A stretch of 64,000 nucleotides of DNA from JBGSOV01 sp041738935 (GTDB lineage Bacteria; Patescibacteriota; Gracilibacteria; CAIRYL01; GCA-016699755). The stretch's first letter is position 1. Each line of letters opens with the position of its first letter. The notes under the pieces are model-generated. The model was not told the origin of the DNA. It searched no databases and saw only the letters and a list, made by a program, of their open reading frames with translations. A program made the translations under genes and the position numbers. The stretch spans positions 1-64,000 of the forward strand of contig JBGSOV010000010.1 in the NCBI GenBank assembly GCA_041738935.1, given 5' to 3'. Of this stretch, positions 35,870-44,326 are shown one piece after another.

Positions 35870-36534
35870 ATTTTTACGATAAAGCTAAGGATTGTCCAAG
35901 CGGAGAGGGCAATGACCAATCCGAGAATAGAATATTTGATACCATTTTTTCCTTTCTCAATTTTAATCTCATCAGCACTTGCAGTAATCAAGCGAATGCT
36001 CGATGCCACGAGCGAAACCGCCGAAACTGCGCCAACAACCGCAACAAAATTTCTGGCAGCTGCGGTCAAAGTGTCATTCCAGTCTCTCAGCCCAGCAATT
36101 TCATCACCGGGGAGAGGTGGTTGGATAAAGTTTTGGAAGATGGCAGACAGCAAAACAATAAAAATCCCGATAATACTGCCGCGAATCGTTTGGCGTCCAA
36201 TGTCCGCGCGATCTTCATCGCCATTAGAAGCCGAAAACATCACGCCACCAACGACAATCCCGAGTACAGCAATGGTAAAAATCGCTCGTGTTGCCCATGC
36301 CCAGACTTTACTGATAAAATCTCCATAGTTAAGCACTTGTCCGACTTGCGTCGTTTGTTCGTCCATGGCAAAGCCAGCACTTGGTAAGATCACAATCAGC
36401 AAAAGTGTGAACAGAATGCCGAAAGAAAGGTGTCGACTGAGGCGCATTGATTGCGATAATTTTGTTTTTGTGTTCCTATAGTAAGCAAAAGCTTGCGAGT
36501 TTAGCTCCGCAGAGCTGATTTTTTTACTCATCAA
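35860..36534 (-). CDS. VirB2/TrbC-like membrane protein (first of pair)
   Basis: A 224-residue protein, or 195 if the ATG at 36447 is the start, which gives a signal peptide ending near AGFA. Four hydrophobic segments are seen; the second pair is separated by ASADEIKIEKGKNGIKYS and the first by SNGDEDRADIGRQTIRGS, so it looks like a tandem duplication of the two-helix VirB2/TrbC-like unit. It overlaps the next gene by 10 bases, a strong sign of coupled translation. The role is unknown; an envelope channel or pilin-like function is possible. Confidence 0.65.
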   Translation of the reverse strand: MMSKKISSAELNSQAFAYYRNTKTKLSQSMRLSRHLSFGILFTLLLIVILPSAGFAMDEQTTQVGQVLNYGDFISKVWAWATRAIFTIAVLGIVVGGVMFSASNGDEDRADIGRQTIRGSIIGIFIVLLSAIFQNFIQPPLPGDEIAGLRDWNDTLTAAARNFVAVVGAVSAVSLVASSIRLITASADEIKIEKGKNGIKYSILGLVIALSAWTILSFIVKIWQ

Positions 36535-36569
36535 AGCATACCATTAAATTCATCTTTTTTCAAGTCTGA

Positions 36570-37394
36570 ATGCGAATCCAAGACTTTCTCCTTCGCGCCA
36601 AAGATATGCTGAGTGCGGTTTCGTCAACGCCGTCGCTTGATGCCGAAGTCCTGCTTGCGCATGTGCTCCAAAAACCGCGTAGTTTTTTGCTGGCGCGTCC
36701 CGAATATCTTCTCTCGACCGCAGAACAAAAACAAGCGGGGGTTGTTTTGCAGCAACGCATGCGCGGCATGCCAATTGCATATATTACTGGGCATACCGAA
36801 TTTTTTGGACTGGATTTTACCGTAACTCCAAATGTTTTGGTGCCACGTCCCGAAACCGAACTTTTCGTTGAAGCGGCGATTTCGTTGTTGCAAAACGGTG
36901 GAACGCTGCTCGATGTTGGAACTGGATCAGGCTGCATTGCAATTGCCGTTGCCAAACATTCTGCGGCGTCAATTGTTGCGACAGATATTTCGGCAGCTGC
37001 GCTCGACATTGCTCGTCAAAATGCTGCCAGCCAGAATGTAGACATTATTTTCCAAATTAGCGATTTACTGAGTGATATTGATTTCACAGTATTCACAAAA
37101 ACTCCGCTCGTAATCACGGCAAATCTTCCGTATGTTCCCGACGCCGAACGACACCCGAGCACTGTTTGCGAACCAGAAAGTGCGATTTTTTCCGGAGTTG
37201 ACGGACTCGATCACTTTCGGCGGTTTTTTGCACAACTCGTCAATTTTCCTTTTGACCATTGCCTGTTCGAATTTCATCCACCGCAAAAGACAGTTTTAGA
37301 AAATCTACTATTTCAATTGTTCCCACACCATTCCATTAGATTTGCGAAAGACCACGCCGGATTGTGGCGCTTGGGGATTCTTCAAAGAGCTTAG
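36570..37394 (+). CDS. prmC: Release-factor glutamine methyltransferase
   Basis: A 274-residue SAM-dependent enzyme that methylates the GGQ glutamine of release factors. The N-terminal helical domain includes the LDAEVLLAHVL block, GMPIAYITGHTEFFGLDF follows, then VPRPETELFVE and the SAM motif DVGTGSGCIAIA. The catalytic motif, usually NPPY, reads NLPY here (ANLPYVPD), a variant worth noting. The C-terminal part is typical. It is divergent from the membrane-protein pair with only a 35-base gap. Confidence 0.92.
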   Translation: MRIQDFLLRAKDMLSAVSSTPSLDAEVLLAHVLQKPRSFLLARPEYLLSTAEQKQAGVVLQQRMRGMPIAYITGHTEFFGLDFTVTPNVLVPRPETELFVEAAISLLQNGGTLLDVGTGSGCIAIAVAKHSAASIVATDISAAALDIARQNAASQNVDIIFQISDLLSDIDFTVFTKTPLVITANLPYVPDAERHPSTVCEPESAIFSGVDGLDHFRRFFAQLVNFPFDHCLFEFHPPQKTVLENLLFQLFPHHSIRFAKDHAGLWRLGILQRA

Positions 37395-37396
37395 AT

Positions 37397-37963
37397 TCAA
37401 TATGACAATTGCTGACGAGTTTCTTTGATTGCACACAAAACCTTTTCAGCTATTTGCGTCCAGTTGTATTGACTTTCATTATTCCCCAACTGGAAACCTT
37501 CAATACCGATATTTTTTGCGAATCTCATATCTGATTCTCGATCTCCAACCATTATCGAATGCTCTAAATCTACTTTTGTTTTATGATGTTGCAAGTATTC
37601 ATCGCCAAGAATGCCAACATCTGGTTTTCTGCACTCACAGCCATCGTCTGTAAAGTGAGGGCACTCAAAAATATCATCGAATAGCACCCCTGCCGTTCGA
37701 AAAGCACCAAAAATACATTCGTTGATTTCTTCATAAACTTCCCGAGGATTTGACGGAGTGCCGAGTCCATCTTGATTTGTGACCATGATAATTTTGTATC
37801 CGGCGTCCGCAAATTTTTTAATCGAAGAAATAACCCCCGGGAGAAATTCTACTTCGCTAAGATTATTGACTTGTTCGGTGACTGGAGGCTCGACAATAAG
37901 GCAACCATCACGATCTACATATAGAACTTTCTCAAGTGTTTTCGCAGTTAATCCTTTAGCCAT
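37397..37963 (-). CDS. HAD phosphatase, HisB N-terminal / GmhB type
   Basis: A 188-residue HAD-superfamily phosphatase. Motif I is DRDG (nucleophile Asp17, Asp19), followed by a block (VEFLPGVISSIKKFADAGYK, then VTNQDGLGT) very close to the histidinol-phosphatase half of E. coli HisB. A zinc loop CPHFTDDGCECRKP gives the Cys/His ligands of the HisB/GmhB group, and motif III/IV is GDRESDM. Histidinol phosphatase is the best guess; heptose bisphosphate phosphatase is the alternative. No other his genes are in the window. It is convergent with prmC, 2 bases apart. Confidence 0.8.
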   Translation of the reverse strand: MAKGLTAKTLEKVLYVDRDGCLIVEPPVTEQVNNLSEVEFLPGVISSIKKFADAGYKIIMVTNQDGLGTPSNPREVYEEINECIFGAFRTAGVLFDDIFECPHFTDDGCECRKPDVGILGDEYLQHHKTKVDLEHSIMVGDRESDMRFAKNIGIEGFQLGNNESQYNWTQIAEKVLCAIKETRQQLSY

Positions 37964-38089
37964 TTTCTAGATAAAAAGTATTCAATGAATGTATATACAA
38001 TAATGTTCTATAAGTCAATATGAAACACAGAAGGAGGTTTCTTCTTGACTGAGTTTTTGGCAGAATAAAGACAGAAAATTTCTGATTGC

Positions 38090-39133
38090 ATGGCGATTGT
38101 TCGCACCGAAACATTGGCGCAAGATAATACTCAGCAACTTCCCGAGGAAGAGTGGGTAGAAAATACCTTGCGTCCGCGAACACTGAACGATTTTGTAGGA
38201 CAAACTGGGCTCAAAAAAAATCTCTCGATTATTCTTTCTGCTGCCAAAAAACGCAAAGAAACCGCGCCGCATCTGCTTTTTTATGGTCCGCCAGGACTCG
38301 GCAAAACAACACTCGCTACCATTATCGCTGCCGAAATGAACGGTAAATTGCGGATTTCTTCCGGGCCAGCAATCGAAAAAGCGGGCGATTTGGCAGCAAT
38401 CCTCTCTAATCTTGAAGAAGGCGACGTGCTTTTTCTCGACGAAATCCATCGTCTGCGCCGTCCTGTAGAAGAGATTTTATATTCGGCGATGGAAGATTTT
38501 GTTTTGGATCTTATTGTGGGCAAAGGCCCGGGTGCGCGTTCGATGCGCTTGCAATTGCCGCGGTTTACGCTCGTCGCTGCTACGACACGTCTTGGCAGCT
38601 TGTCGGCACCACTGAGGGATCGCTTTGGTGAGAGTTTTCGTCTCGATTTTTATGCTCCGGACGAACTTGATTCCATTGTCGTCGCGAACGCAAACAAACT
38701 CGAAATTGCCGTTGACGAGCCAACATCTGCGTATATTGCTCGCTGCAGCCGTGGTACACCGCGGATTGCCAATCGCTTACTTCAGCGGTTACGCGATTTT
38801 GCTCATGTCGAACATCTCGAATCGATTTCTTTGTCACTCGCACAAAAGGGCTTGCACCAACTTGGCGTAGATGAAATCGGACTCACAGATGGTGATCGCG
38901 AATTTTTGCGTACACTTGCCGAAAAATTTGCTGGCGGTCCAGTCGGGCTTTCGACCATTGCGGCAGCAACTTCGGAAGAAAAAGAAACTATCGAAGATAT
39001 TCGTGAACCGTTTTTACTGCAATTGGGTTTTTTGTCTCGTACACCCAAAGGCAGAATGTTGACCGAAGCGGCTTTTGCCCATCTCAAACTTCCGTATCCT
39101 CACGGAAATACTGGCGCTGCAGCGCTTTTTTGA
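38090..39133 (+). CDS. ruvB: Holliday junction DNA helicase RuvB
   Basis: A 347-residue AAA+ motor that drives branch migration with RuvA. Walker A is GPPGLGKT (residues 66-73), Walker B LFLDEIHRL, sensor ATTRLGSLSAPLRDRFG, arginine-finger region intact, and the winged-helix C-terminus includes GGPVGLSTIAAA and LGFLSRTPKGR. The N-terminus (LRPRTLNDFVGQ) is canonical. ruvA and ruvC are not in the window. It is followed 18 bases later by the next gene. Confidence 0.97.
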   Translation: MAIVRTETLAQDNTQQLPEEEWVENTLRPRTLNDFVGQTGLKKNLSIILSAAKKRKETAPHLLFYGPPGLGKTTLATIIAAEMNGKLRISSGPAIEKAGDLAAILSNLEEGDVLFLDEIHRLRRPVEEILYSAMEDFVLDLIVGKGPGARSMRLQLPRFTLVAATTRLGSLSAPLRDRFGESFRLDFYAPDELDSIVVANANKLEIAVDEPTSAYIARCSRGTPRIANRLLQRLRDFAHVEHLESISLSLAQKGLHQLGVDEIGLTDGDREFLRTLAEKFAGGPVGLSTIAAATSEEKETIEDIREPFLLQLGFLSRTPKGRMLTEAAFAHLKLPYPHGNTGAAALF

Positions 39134-39151
39134 TCTTGATCTGATACTTCC

Positions 39152-40609
39152 ATGAAGTTTTCGTATATTGCACTGAATCCGGATCACCAAAAATTGACCG
39201 GTGTGTTGTCGGCAGAAAGCCTTGATGAAGCTCGCGAAAAACTCCATGTGCTGCAGCTTTCAATCGTTTCGCTCCAAGTCGAAGACGATACTACTGAAGA
39301 AGATGGTGACTTGCCGGGAGCAGAACAGGAAGGCATCGTCACTTTTGTCTTTCACGTCGTCGACCCAAAACAAAACGAAGTCCGCGGAACCATCGACGCG
39401 CCAGATCGCAAAACGGCGTTTCGACGATTGATGACCGAATACAAATTCCGCGTGATTTCACTCTGTGATGCAGTGATTCCGGAAGAAATTCAAGAAGAGG
39501 AAGGGCAAAAAGGCTTGGCAGAAATCGCTGCCGAAGTCGAAGACGAATTTGGAATTTCAGAAAAAGATTTGCTCGAATCCGGAGTGGAAATCGAGACGCA
39601 TGTCACCGAATCCGCCGAAGAAGCACGGAAAGAAATCGTCGCCAACGTCGAAGAAATTGTCGCTCGTGCGGAAGAAATCCTCGAAAGATTTAACGAAGAA
39701 CTCACTGGTGATGAAGTGCGAGAAATCAAAAACAAGATTGATACTCTGATGCGTATTCGTCTCAGTAACAACCTCAAATATATTCAAGACTTAGCAGACG
39801 AATTGCTTGTGGCAATTGACGCCACGTTGCAACAACATTTGGATACTGTTGTGACGAGGCAGGAAAATACTTTTCGTGATGATGGCAAAAATCTCACTGA
39901 AGAAGAAAATCATCTTGCGTACTTTCGTGACATTACGCAGCGGATGAGCAGCTTAATGCAAGGGTATAATCAATCTAAGAAAAAACTACGTCGTCGCAAA
40001 AAGCGCAAGCAACAGAAAGTAAAAAAACCAATCACTGATCCCACGATTCTGCGTACGATTCTTGTCCTCAAACAGATTCAAAAAGTCTTGGGGACATTAA
40101 AACGACTGATTTTTTCGAAAAGCACCGTTGTACGCAAACAGTATTTCGGTCAACTGAAAGAGCATTTCGTCGAATTTAAACGCATTTTTAAGATTCCTGA
40201 TTACGAGTTGATTCCTGGTGGGATTGGTGCGACCGAAGCAATGAACGACCAAGAACAGCTGAGACAGCAAGAGGCGCTCAAAGGTGATGCCTCACTGTAT
40301 GAGCACAATAGTTTCTATCGTTTTCTCCAAGAATTTCATCTCTTCTTCGGCTGGCTGTTGGCGTTTTATGTGGTCTACTTTTATTTTTCGGTTTATGTTG
40401 TCGTCAAGTGGGGGAGCGAGTCACCCTTTTTTGACTTTGTCTATCGCTCACTCAGCAGTCCTTTTCCGTTTTTGACAACCGGATTTTTCTTCTTGCTCTT
40501 CTTTGGGCTGACACTCTCTCTACGGTTGGCAAAGGGGCGTGGTTTGCCGTCCTCTTTAATTATGTTGGTTACTGCAGCATCGATTGTTTTTCTCATCTTT
40601 AATTTTTAG
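39152..40609 (+). CDS. Membrane protein with duplicated PilC/GspF-like N-terminal motif
   Basis: A 485-residue protein. Residues 1-42 (MKFSYIALNPDHQKLTGVL, then A.S..EAREKL) resemble the short N-terminal segment of type II secretion/type IV pilus GspF/PilC proteins, and a second copy lies at about 62-105 (FVFHVVDPKQNEVRGTI, then AP.RKTAFRRL). The middle (120-330) is a long charged helical/coiled-coil region with a basic patch KKKLRRRKKRKQQK near 275. Three hydrophobic segments end the protein (about 390-485). No full T2SSF domain is present. Its role is unknown. Confidence 0.7.
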   Translation: MKFSYIALNPDHQKLTGVLSAESLDEAREKLHVLQLSIVSLQVEDDTTEEDGDLPGAEQEGIVTFVFHVVDPKQNEVRGTIDAPDRKTAFRRLMTEYKFRVISLCDAVIPEEIQEEEGQKGLAEIAAEVEDEFGISEKDLLESGVEIETHVTESAEEARKEIVANVEEIVARAEEILERFNEELTGDEVREIKNKIDTLMRIRLSNNLKYIQDLADELLVAIDATLQQHLDTVVTRQENTFRDDGKNLTEEENHLAYFRDITQRMSSLMQGYNQSKKKLRRRKKRKQQKVKKPITDPTILRTILVLKQIQKVLGTLKRLIFSKSTVVRKQYFGQLKEHFVEFKRIFKIPDYELIPGGIGATEAMNDQEQLRQQEALKGDASLYEHNSFYRFLQEFHLFFGWLLAFYVVYFYFSVYVVVKWGSESPFFDFVYRSLSSPFPFLTTGFFFLLFFGLTLSLRLAKGRGLPSSLIMLVTAASIVFLIFNF

Positions 40610-40689
40610 TCGGTTTTTTGTTCGAGCAAATTGTACTTTGCAAAAATGTGAGAGAAGTTCCTTCTTCAATTTTTTACTGTGGGGGGAGC

Positions 40690-41094
40690 TTATTTTCCGA
40701 AAAAAAGTACTTTCCATTGCTCTCTATTCGGCTGCGAAAGTAAAATTTCGCGCTCGAGCAGTTTGGTATCTTCGCTAAAATCTGGCTCTAAACTGTGCGG
40801 ACGAAATTCGATCACAATCACTTCTTCACCCGGCTGCGCAAGACCTTCGTGCTGTTTTGCCCATTTGTCGCGATATTGCGGAGAATGCAAATAGCGATAT
40901 TGTTGCTCAAGTGCTTGGTTTTCTTGGGCGATTCGATCGTTTTCGTGTTGAAAATTGCTGATTTGGCGATCGATATTGGCTTGTTTTAAGAGTGAGTTTC
41001 CCCACGAAAATGCCAAAAATAGTATCAACAGCAAATTGATACCGATAAAAATCGAAGTGGCGAGGGTCGCCGAATCGTTCGCTTGCCTAGGCAC
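40690..41094 (-). CDS. FtsB/DivIC-like septum-formation protein
   Basis: A 134-residue protein with a short cytoplasmic N-terminus, one membrane helix (about residues 13-33) and a coiled coil (38-75, ISNFQHENDRIAQENQALEQ), followed by a short globular part with YRDKWAKQHEGLAQPGEEVIV. This is the architecture of FtsB/DivIC divisome proteins, which bridge FtsL and FtsQ. The start overlaps the end of the CorC-like gene by 8 bases. Confidence 0.78.
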   Translation of the reverse strand: MPRQANDSATLATSIFIGINLLLILFLAFSWGNSLLKQANIDRQISNFQHENDRIAQENQALEQQYRYLHSPQYRDKWAKQHEGLAQPGEEVIVIEFRPHSLEPDFSEDTKLLEREILLSQPNREQWKVLFFGK

Positions 41095-42349
41095 CGCGCT
41101 TTGTAAGAAAGAGACGGAGAGAGTGTATCTTATGTCCGTTCATTTTTTCTACCACTGCCGTCAAAGATTTGGTGATTTCGATACTTTCACCTCGCTTTGG
41201 GAAGCGTCCCAGGCGAGCGAGCACGATTTTGGCGATGCGCGTGCTTTCTTCTCCCGGAATCTCGATGTCGGTTTCCTCCATGATTTCACCGATTTCTGCA
41301 CTTCCTAGTACCAAATAGCTGCCATCTTGTAATCTTTTGATGCTGAGCTCTTCGCGGTCCGTTTCATCTTCAATTTCGCCAAAGACTTCTTCGAGCATAT
41401 CTTCGAGTGTTACGAGCCCCGCTGTACCACCATGTTCATCAATCACAATTGCCATATGCGTTTTGCGCCATTTCATTTCTTTGAGGACATCTTCAAGCGG
41501 CATGCTCACTGGAACTGTCAAAGGAGGAGGAATCGAAAGGTTGGCGATTGGTGTACTTTTGGGGAAATTTTGCTCGTATTTGAGGATATTTCTGAGTGTC
41601 AATATTCCACTGATTTGATCAATGGTGTTATGAAAAACTGGAATGCGACTGTGGGTTTTTTCCAGAAAAAATTCTACTGCTTCATCCAAAGTGGTAGTGT
41701 CGGGCAGAACATCCATTGCAGGACGAGGCGTCATTACTTCTTCGGCGACAGTCTCGCCAAACTCGAGAACGCCTTCGATACGGTCTCGTTCATCGGCTTC
41801 CAGCCCACCTTCTTCTTCGCCGATTTCGGCAAGTGCCAAAAGTTCATGATCTGAAAATGTTTTTTCATTCACACGAGCATTTCCGCCAAAAGCGTGGAGC
41901 ATTTTTTCGAAGAGCCAAACCACCGGAAAAAGAATTTTTGTGAGCAATACAATGGCTGGCGCCGTAATGAGCGAAACTCGATCAGCAGAGCGCTGAGCCA
42001 GAGTTTTTGGGATAATTTCACCAAAAATGAGTACGAGCAGCGTCAAGATTCCAGTCAAAATGCCTAGTATCTGATTGCCAAACATGGCTGTAAATGCCAC
42101 TGTTGAGAGGACAGAAATCAAAATGTTAACGAGATTATTCCCAATCAAAATGGTGATGAGCAGCCGTTCGGGATTATTTTTCAAATATTCGACAGCGATT
42201 CCACCGCGCCGCTTTTGTTGCACAAAAGAGCGCGCCTTTGCGGGCGATGTGGAGACAAGCGCAACTTCTGCTCCAGAAAAAAATCCAGAGAGCAGGAGTA
42301 GAAAAGCGATGATGATGATGAGTATACTTGCAGGATCTTCAGATTCCAT
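41087..42349 (-). CDS. CNNM/HlyC-CorC family membrane protein
   Basis: A 420-residue protein with an N-terminal DUF21 membrane domain (four hydrophobic segments, about residues 8-140, including SGFFSGAEVAL and FGEIIPK), a CBS pair (about 205-330, VMTPRPAMDVLP and HMAIVIDEHGGTAGLVTLEDMLE) and a C-terminal CorC/HlyC domain (about 340-420). These proteins are linked to Mg2+ or Na+ export and magnesium homeostasis. The EDMLEEVFGEIEDE block is a diagnostic family signature. It is the first gene of a pair with the ftsB-like gene. Confidence 0.93.
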   Translation of the reverse strand: MESEDPASILIIIIAFLLLLSGFFSGAEVALVSTSPAKARSFVQQKRRGGIAVEYLKNNPERLLITILIGNNLVNILISVLSTVAFTAMFGNQILGILTGILTLLVLIFGEIIPKTLAQRSADRVSLITAPAIVLLTKILFPVVWLFEKMLHAFGGNARVNEKTFSDHELLALAEIGEEEGGLEADERDRIEGVLEFGETVAEEVMTPRPAMDVLPDTTTLDEAVEFFLEKTHSRIPVFHNTIDQISGILTLRNILKYEQNFPKSTPIANLSIPPPLTVPVSMPLEDVLKEMKWRKTHMAIVIDEHGGTAGLVTLEDMLEEVFGEIEDETDREELSIKRLQDGSYLVLGSAEIGEIMEETDIEIPGEESTRIAKIVLARLGRFPKRGESIEITKSLTAVVEKMNGHKIHSLRLFLTKRGA

Positions 42350-42447
42350 TCGCGAGACGTATCAATAATACTCTGCTATATTTGCAGAAAAACCCACTCG
42401 GGAGCAAGTTCTTTTTTTTTCTCGCAAAAAACGGCAGACTGCAAATA

Positions 42448-43242
42448 ATGAATCCGACATATTCACCACAGGCGACAACCATTCTCGCAACCGAGCAACT
42501 CAACAAAAATACCACATTGTTTACGCTTGATGTGGCGACTGGTGCGCGCCCCGGACAGTTTGTCAACTTGTGGCTGCCGGCTGTCGACGAAAAGCCATTT
42601 TCTGTCGCCTTTGATGACGGCAAAACCACACAGCTGGCAATTGCAGCAGTCGGTCCGTGTACAAGACAGATTTGCGCCTTACAGGTGGGAGATCGCGTTG
42701 GCATCCGTGGCCCATACGGGAATGGATTTACTATTGCGAGTAAGAAGAAAGTCGTTCTTATTGGCGGTGGCTTTGGGTCGGCGCCACTGCATTTTCTCGG
42801 TACAGAAGCACAAAAACAAGGAAGTGAAATAACAATCATTATCGGAGCACGAACAAAAAATTTACTCATGTACTTAGACATTTGCGAAGCATCCGATTTT
42901 CGCACGCTTCATACCACTGATGACGGCACCTCTGGTGAAGCGGGTCGTGTCACGCAGCTGCTGGAGCGACTCTTACAAAATGGCGAAGTTGATTTCGTGC
43001 AAACCTGTGGTCCGGAAAAGATGATGGAAGCCGTGGCAAAACTCTGTCAAAAGTTCAAAATGCCCTGTGAGCTTTCAATCGAGCGCTATATGAAATGCGG
43101 ATTTGGTGTGTGTGGACAATGTGCTTGCGATGACAAAATTGTTTGTCGTGATGGCTGTATTTTCTCTGGTGAAGCAGCCCTTGCGCTCGAAGACTTCGGC
43201 AACTTTCACCGCGACAAAGAAGGGAGAAAAGTGATGTATTGA
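42448..43242 (+). CDS. PyrK-like FAD/2Fe-2S electron transfer protein
   Basis: A 264-residue ferredoxin-reductase-type protein: an N-terminal FAD-binding barrel (ARPGQFVNLWLP), an NAD-binding segment (VVLIGGGFGSAPLHFL), and a C-terminal 2Fe-2S cluster site, MKCGFGVCGQCACDD with a fourth Cys in KIVCRDG. This is the layout of PyrK, the electron-transfer subunit of dihydroorotate dehydrogenase B. The partner pyrD is not in the window; related subunits also serve glutamate synthase-like or hydrogenase systems. The ATG at 42448 is chosen. Confidence 0.85.
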   Translation: MNPTYSPQATTILATEQLNKNTTLFTLDVATGARPGQFVNLWLPAVDEKPFSVAFDDGKTTQLAIAAVGPCTRQICALQVGDRVGIRGPYGNGFTIASKKKVVLIGGGFGSAPLHFLGTEAQKQGSEITIIIGARTKNLLMYLDICEASDFRTLHTTDDGTSGEAGRVTQLLERLLQNGEVDFVQTCGPEKMMEAVAKLCQKFKMPCELSIERYMKCGFGVCGQCACDDKIVCRDGCIFSGEAALALEDFGNFHRDKEGRKVMY

Positions 43243-43416
43243 TTTACACGTCCCTTTTTTACCCTACAAGTTCTATTTTTGCCAACACACTTTATTCCCA
43301 AGAAAACGAACTCTCGATTATCCGATTGATCTTGTTGCAACGATCGATTTCGCACGAAGAAGCTTCGGTAGCAATCAAAGATGAGGAGTGCAATCTCTAA
43401 AATAATCTCCAGTAAG

Positions 43417-44313
43417 CTACGCTCGTTTGCGCATGAGTCGCAACTTGGCATATTCAAAAATTTCTTTTGGAACATTGATTTCCGGATTTGCTAATTCAAA
43501 ACCTTTAAAATCTGGAGCGGAGTTGATTTCGCAGATGCGATATTCTTTTCCGTCAAAGAGTAAATCAACGCCAGAGATATCGAGTCCGAGCACTTGTGTT
43601 GCTTCGACCGCGAGCCATTGAATCGTGGACGACATCGGAAAGGATGTGACTTCACCACCTGCAGAAAAGTTTGCTTTAAAACCACTTTTGGCTTTACGCA
43701 GCATGACGCCAAGTGGTCTTCCTCCAATAACGATAATACGCAAATCACGTCCAAAACTGTCTTTGATAAATTCTTGCAAAATTACATTCGCAGGTGTTTT
43801 TGCCAAAATACCGCCAATATCCTTGAGTTGTTCTTGGTTTTCGCACATCATGATGCCATCGCCTTCGGTGCCAGCGAGTGTTTTGATAATGATCGGAAAC
43901 TCAAATTCGCGATTAATAACATCAAAATCGAGTGGAAACTTGGCGAGTAAAGTCTTGGGCACCGGAAAATTGTGCCGCGCGAGCAGTTGCAGCGAATGGA
44001 GTTTGTCCTTGGCGACATCAATCGCTTGTCCGCCGTTGAGCACTTGTACGCCAAATTGACGGAGATGACGGATAACGGCGAGGTCAAAATACGTTGTATC
44101 GGCTCCCATACGCGGAATACAGACTTGTGGCAGGCGAATGTGTTTGCCTTTATAATAGATTGCTCTTTTTTCATCCACTGCTGTTGTGATGATTTCAAAA
44201 TATTCGGGGTGCACAAAATCAATATCAACTTTTTGTGCTTTGGCTTCTTCGTGGAAGCGTTTTGCCGAATGCGATTCGAGATATTGTTCGGTGCAGAGAA
44301 TCCAGATTTTCAT
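43417..44313 (-). CDS. RimK/LysX-like ATP-grasp ligase
   Basis: A 298-residue ATP-grasp enzyme similar to RimK, which adds glutamate to ribosomal protein S6, and LysX. Visible features: KIWILCTE at the start, PIIIKTLAGTEGDGIM for ATP binding, ILQEFIKDSFGRDLRIIVIGG, and the C-terminal GVDLLFDGKEYRICEINSAPDF with the metal-binding Glu and Asn. The acceptor cannot be predicted. It lies 13 bases after uvrA and so is probably co-transcribed with it. Confidence 0.87.
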   Translation of the reverse strand: MKIWILCTEQYLESHSAKRFHEEAKAQKVDIDFVHPEYFEIITTAVDEKRAIYYKGKHIRLPQVCIPRMGADTTYFDLAVIRHLRQFGVQVLNGGQAIDVAKDKLHSLQLLARHNFPVPKTLLAKFPLDFDVINREFEFPIIIKTLAGTEGDGIMMCENQEQLKDIGGILAKTPANVILQEFIKDSFGRDLRIIVIGGRPLGVMLRKAKSGFKANFSAGGEVTSFPMSSTIQWLAVEATQVLGLDISGVDLLFDGKEYRICEINSAPDFKGFELANPEINVPKEIFEYAKLRLMRKRA

Positions 44314-44326
44314 AAAGAATAAAAAA

